From positions 1 through 5,649 of the forward strand of contig JAAWDC010000122.1 in assembly GCA_022793565.1 (NCBI GenBank): 5,649 bases of DNA, read 5' to 3'. The stretch's first letter is position 1; each line of letters opens with the position of its first letter. A program made the position numbers and the translations under genes. Positions 5,578 through 5,649 of this stretch are shown here, piece after piece. The notes under the pieces were generated by a model. That model was given only the letters and a program-made list of their open reading frames with translations, was not told the DNA's origin and did not search any database. The DNA is from Bacilli bacterium. GTDB lineage: Bacteria; Bacillota_I; Bacilli_A; RF39; UBA660.

Positions 5578-5649
5578 GCCTGATTAGCTCAGTTGGTAGA
5601 GCACTCGGCTGTTAACCGATAGGTCGTAGGTCCGAGTCCTACATCAGGC
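5578..5649 (+). tRNA. tRNA-Asn (anticodon GUU), cut at the window end
   Basis: Cloverleaf complete through base 72; the discriminator base and 3' end fall outside the window. The acceptor stem GCCTGAT pairs perfectly with ATCAGGC (5643-5649). The D stem is GCTC/GAGC. The anticodon loop CTGTTAA carries GTT at 5611-5613. Two oddities are visible: the first anticodon-stem pair (C5604 with T5620) is a mismatch, and the T-loop reads TCCGAGT instead of TTCGAGT, replacing conserved U55 with C. The first pair is G1-C72 rather than the U1-A72 common in bacterial tRNA-Asn. It is probably functional, but degeneration or a sequencing error is possible. More tRNA genes may follow. Confidence 0.92.

Overview
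The window looks like chromosomal DNA of a low-GC Gram-positive (Bacillota-type) bacterium. This rests on strong AT bias, AGGAGG-type ribosome binding sites, a CdaA/CdaR c-di-AMP gene pair, a lipobox lipoprotein and no outer-membrane genes. All nine Trp codons I could check are TGG and the five stop codons are TAA or TAG, so the UGA=Trp code of many Mollicutes is not supported. I infer an uncultured or host-associated Bacilli/Erysipelotrichia-like lineage with low confidence.

Layout: (1) 1-2149, plus strand: the c-di-AMP module. It holds cdaA (5' end just outside the window), overlapped by cdaR (ybbR), with no glmM following. (2) 2152-2179: a hairpin with an A-tract and a T-tract, serving as a shared terminator for cdaR and a convergent minus-strand gene for a 65-residue DUF378 membrane protein. 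(3) 2403-2518: a divergent intergenic region with two perfect palindromes and a T10 run in a promoter spacer. (4) 2519-3604: a LolA-like/DUF4367-like lipoprotein with a Pro/Thr-rich linker, closed by a 15-bp terminator hairpin. (5) 3727-4263: a single-span membrane protein with a cysteine-less thioredoxin-like outer domain, whose stop codon lies inside a terminator hairpin. (6) 4291-4516: two consensus-like promoters, tRNA-Ile(GAU) with encoded CCA, and a terminator-like hairpin. (7) 4533-5426: an ATP-grasp ligase-like protein with almost no room for its own promoter. (8) 5524-5649: a promoter and tRNA-Asn(GUU), cut by the window edge.

The genes do not form one pathway. The c-di-AMP synthase and its regulator are one functional unit. 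The lipoprotein and the thioredoxin-like protein are separately transcribed envelope proteins. The ATP-grasp gene appears tied to transcription of the upstream tRNA. No mobile element, CRISPR array or clear new multi-gene system is visible. The points most worth checking are the DGG variant in CdaA, the unusual T-loop of tRNA-Asn, the hairpin between tRNA-Ile and the ATP-grasp gene, and related TTCTA/TAGAA dyads in two promoters.
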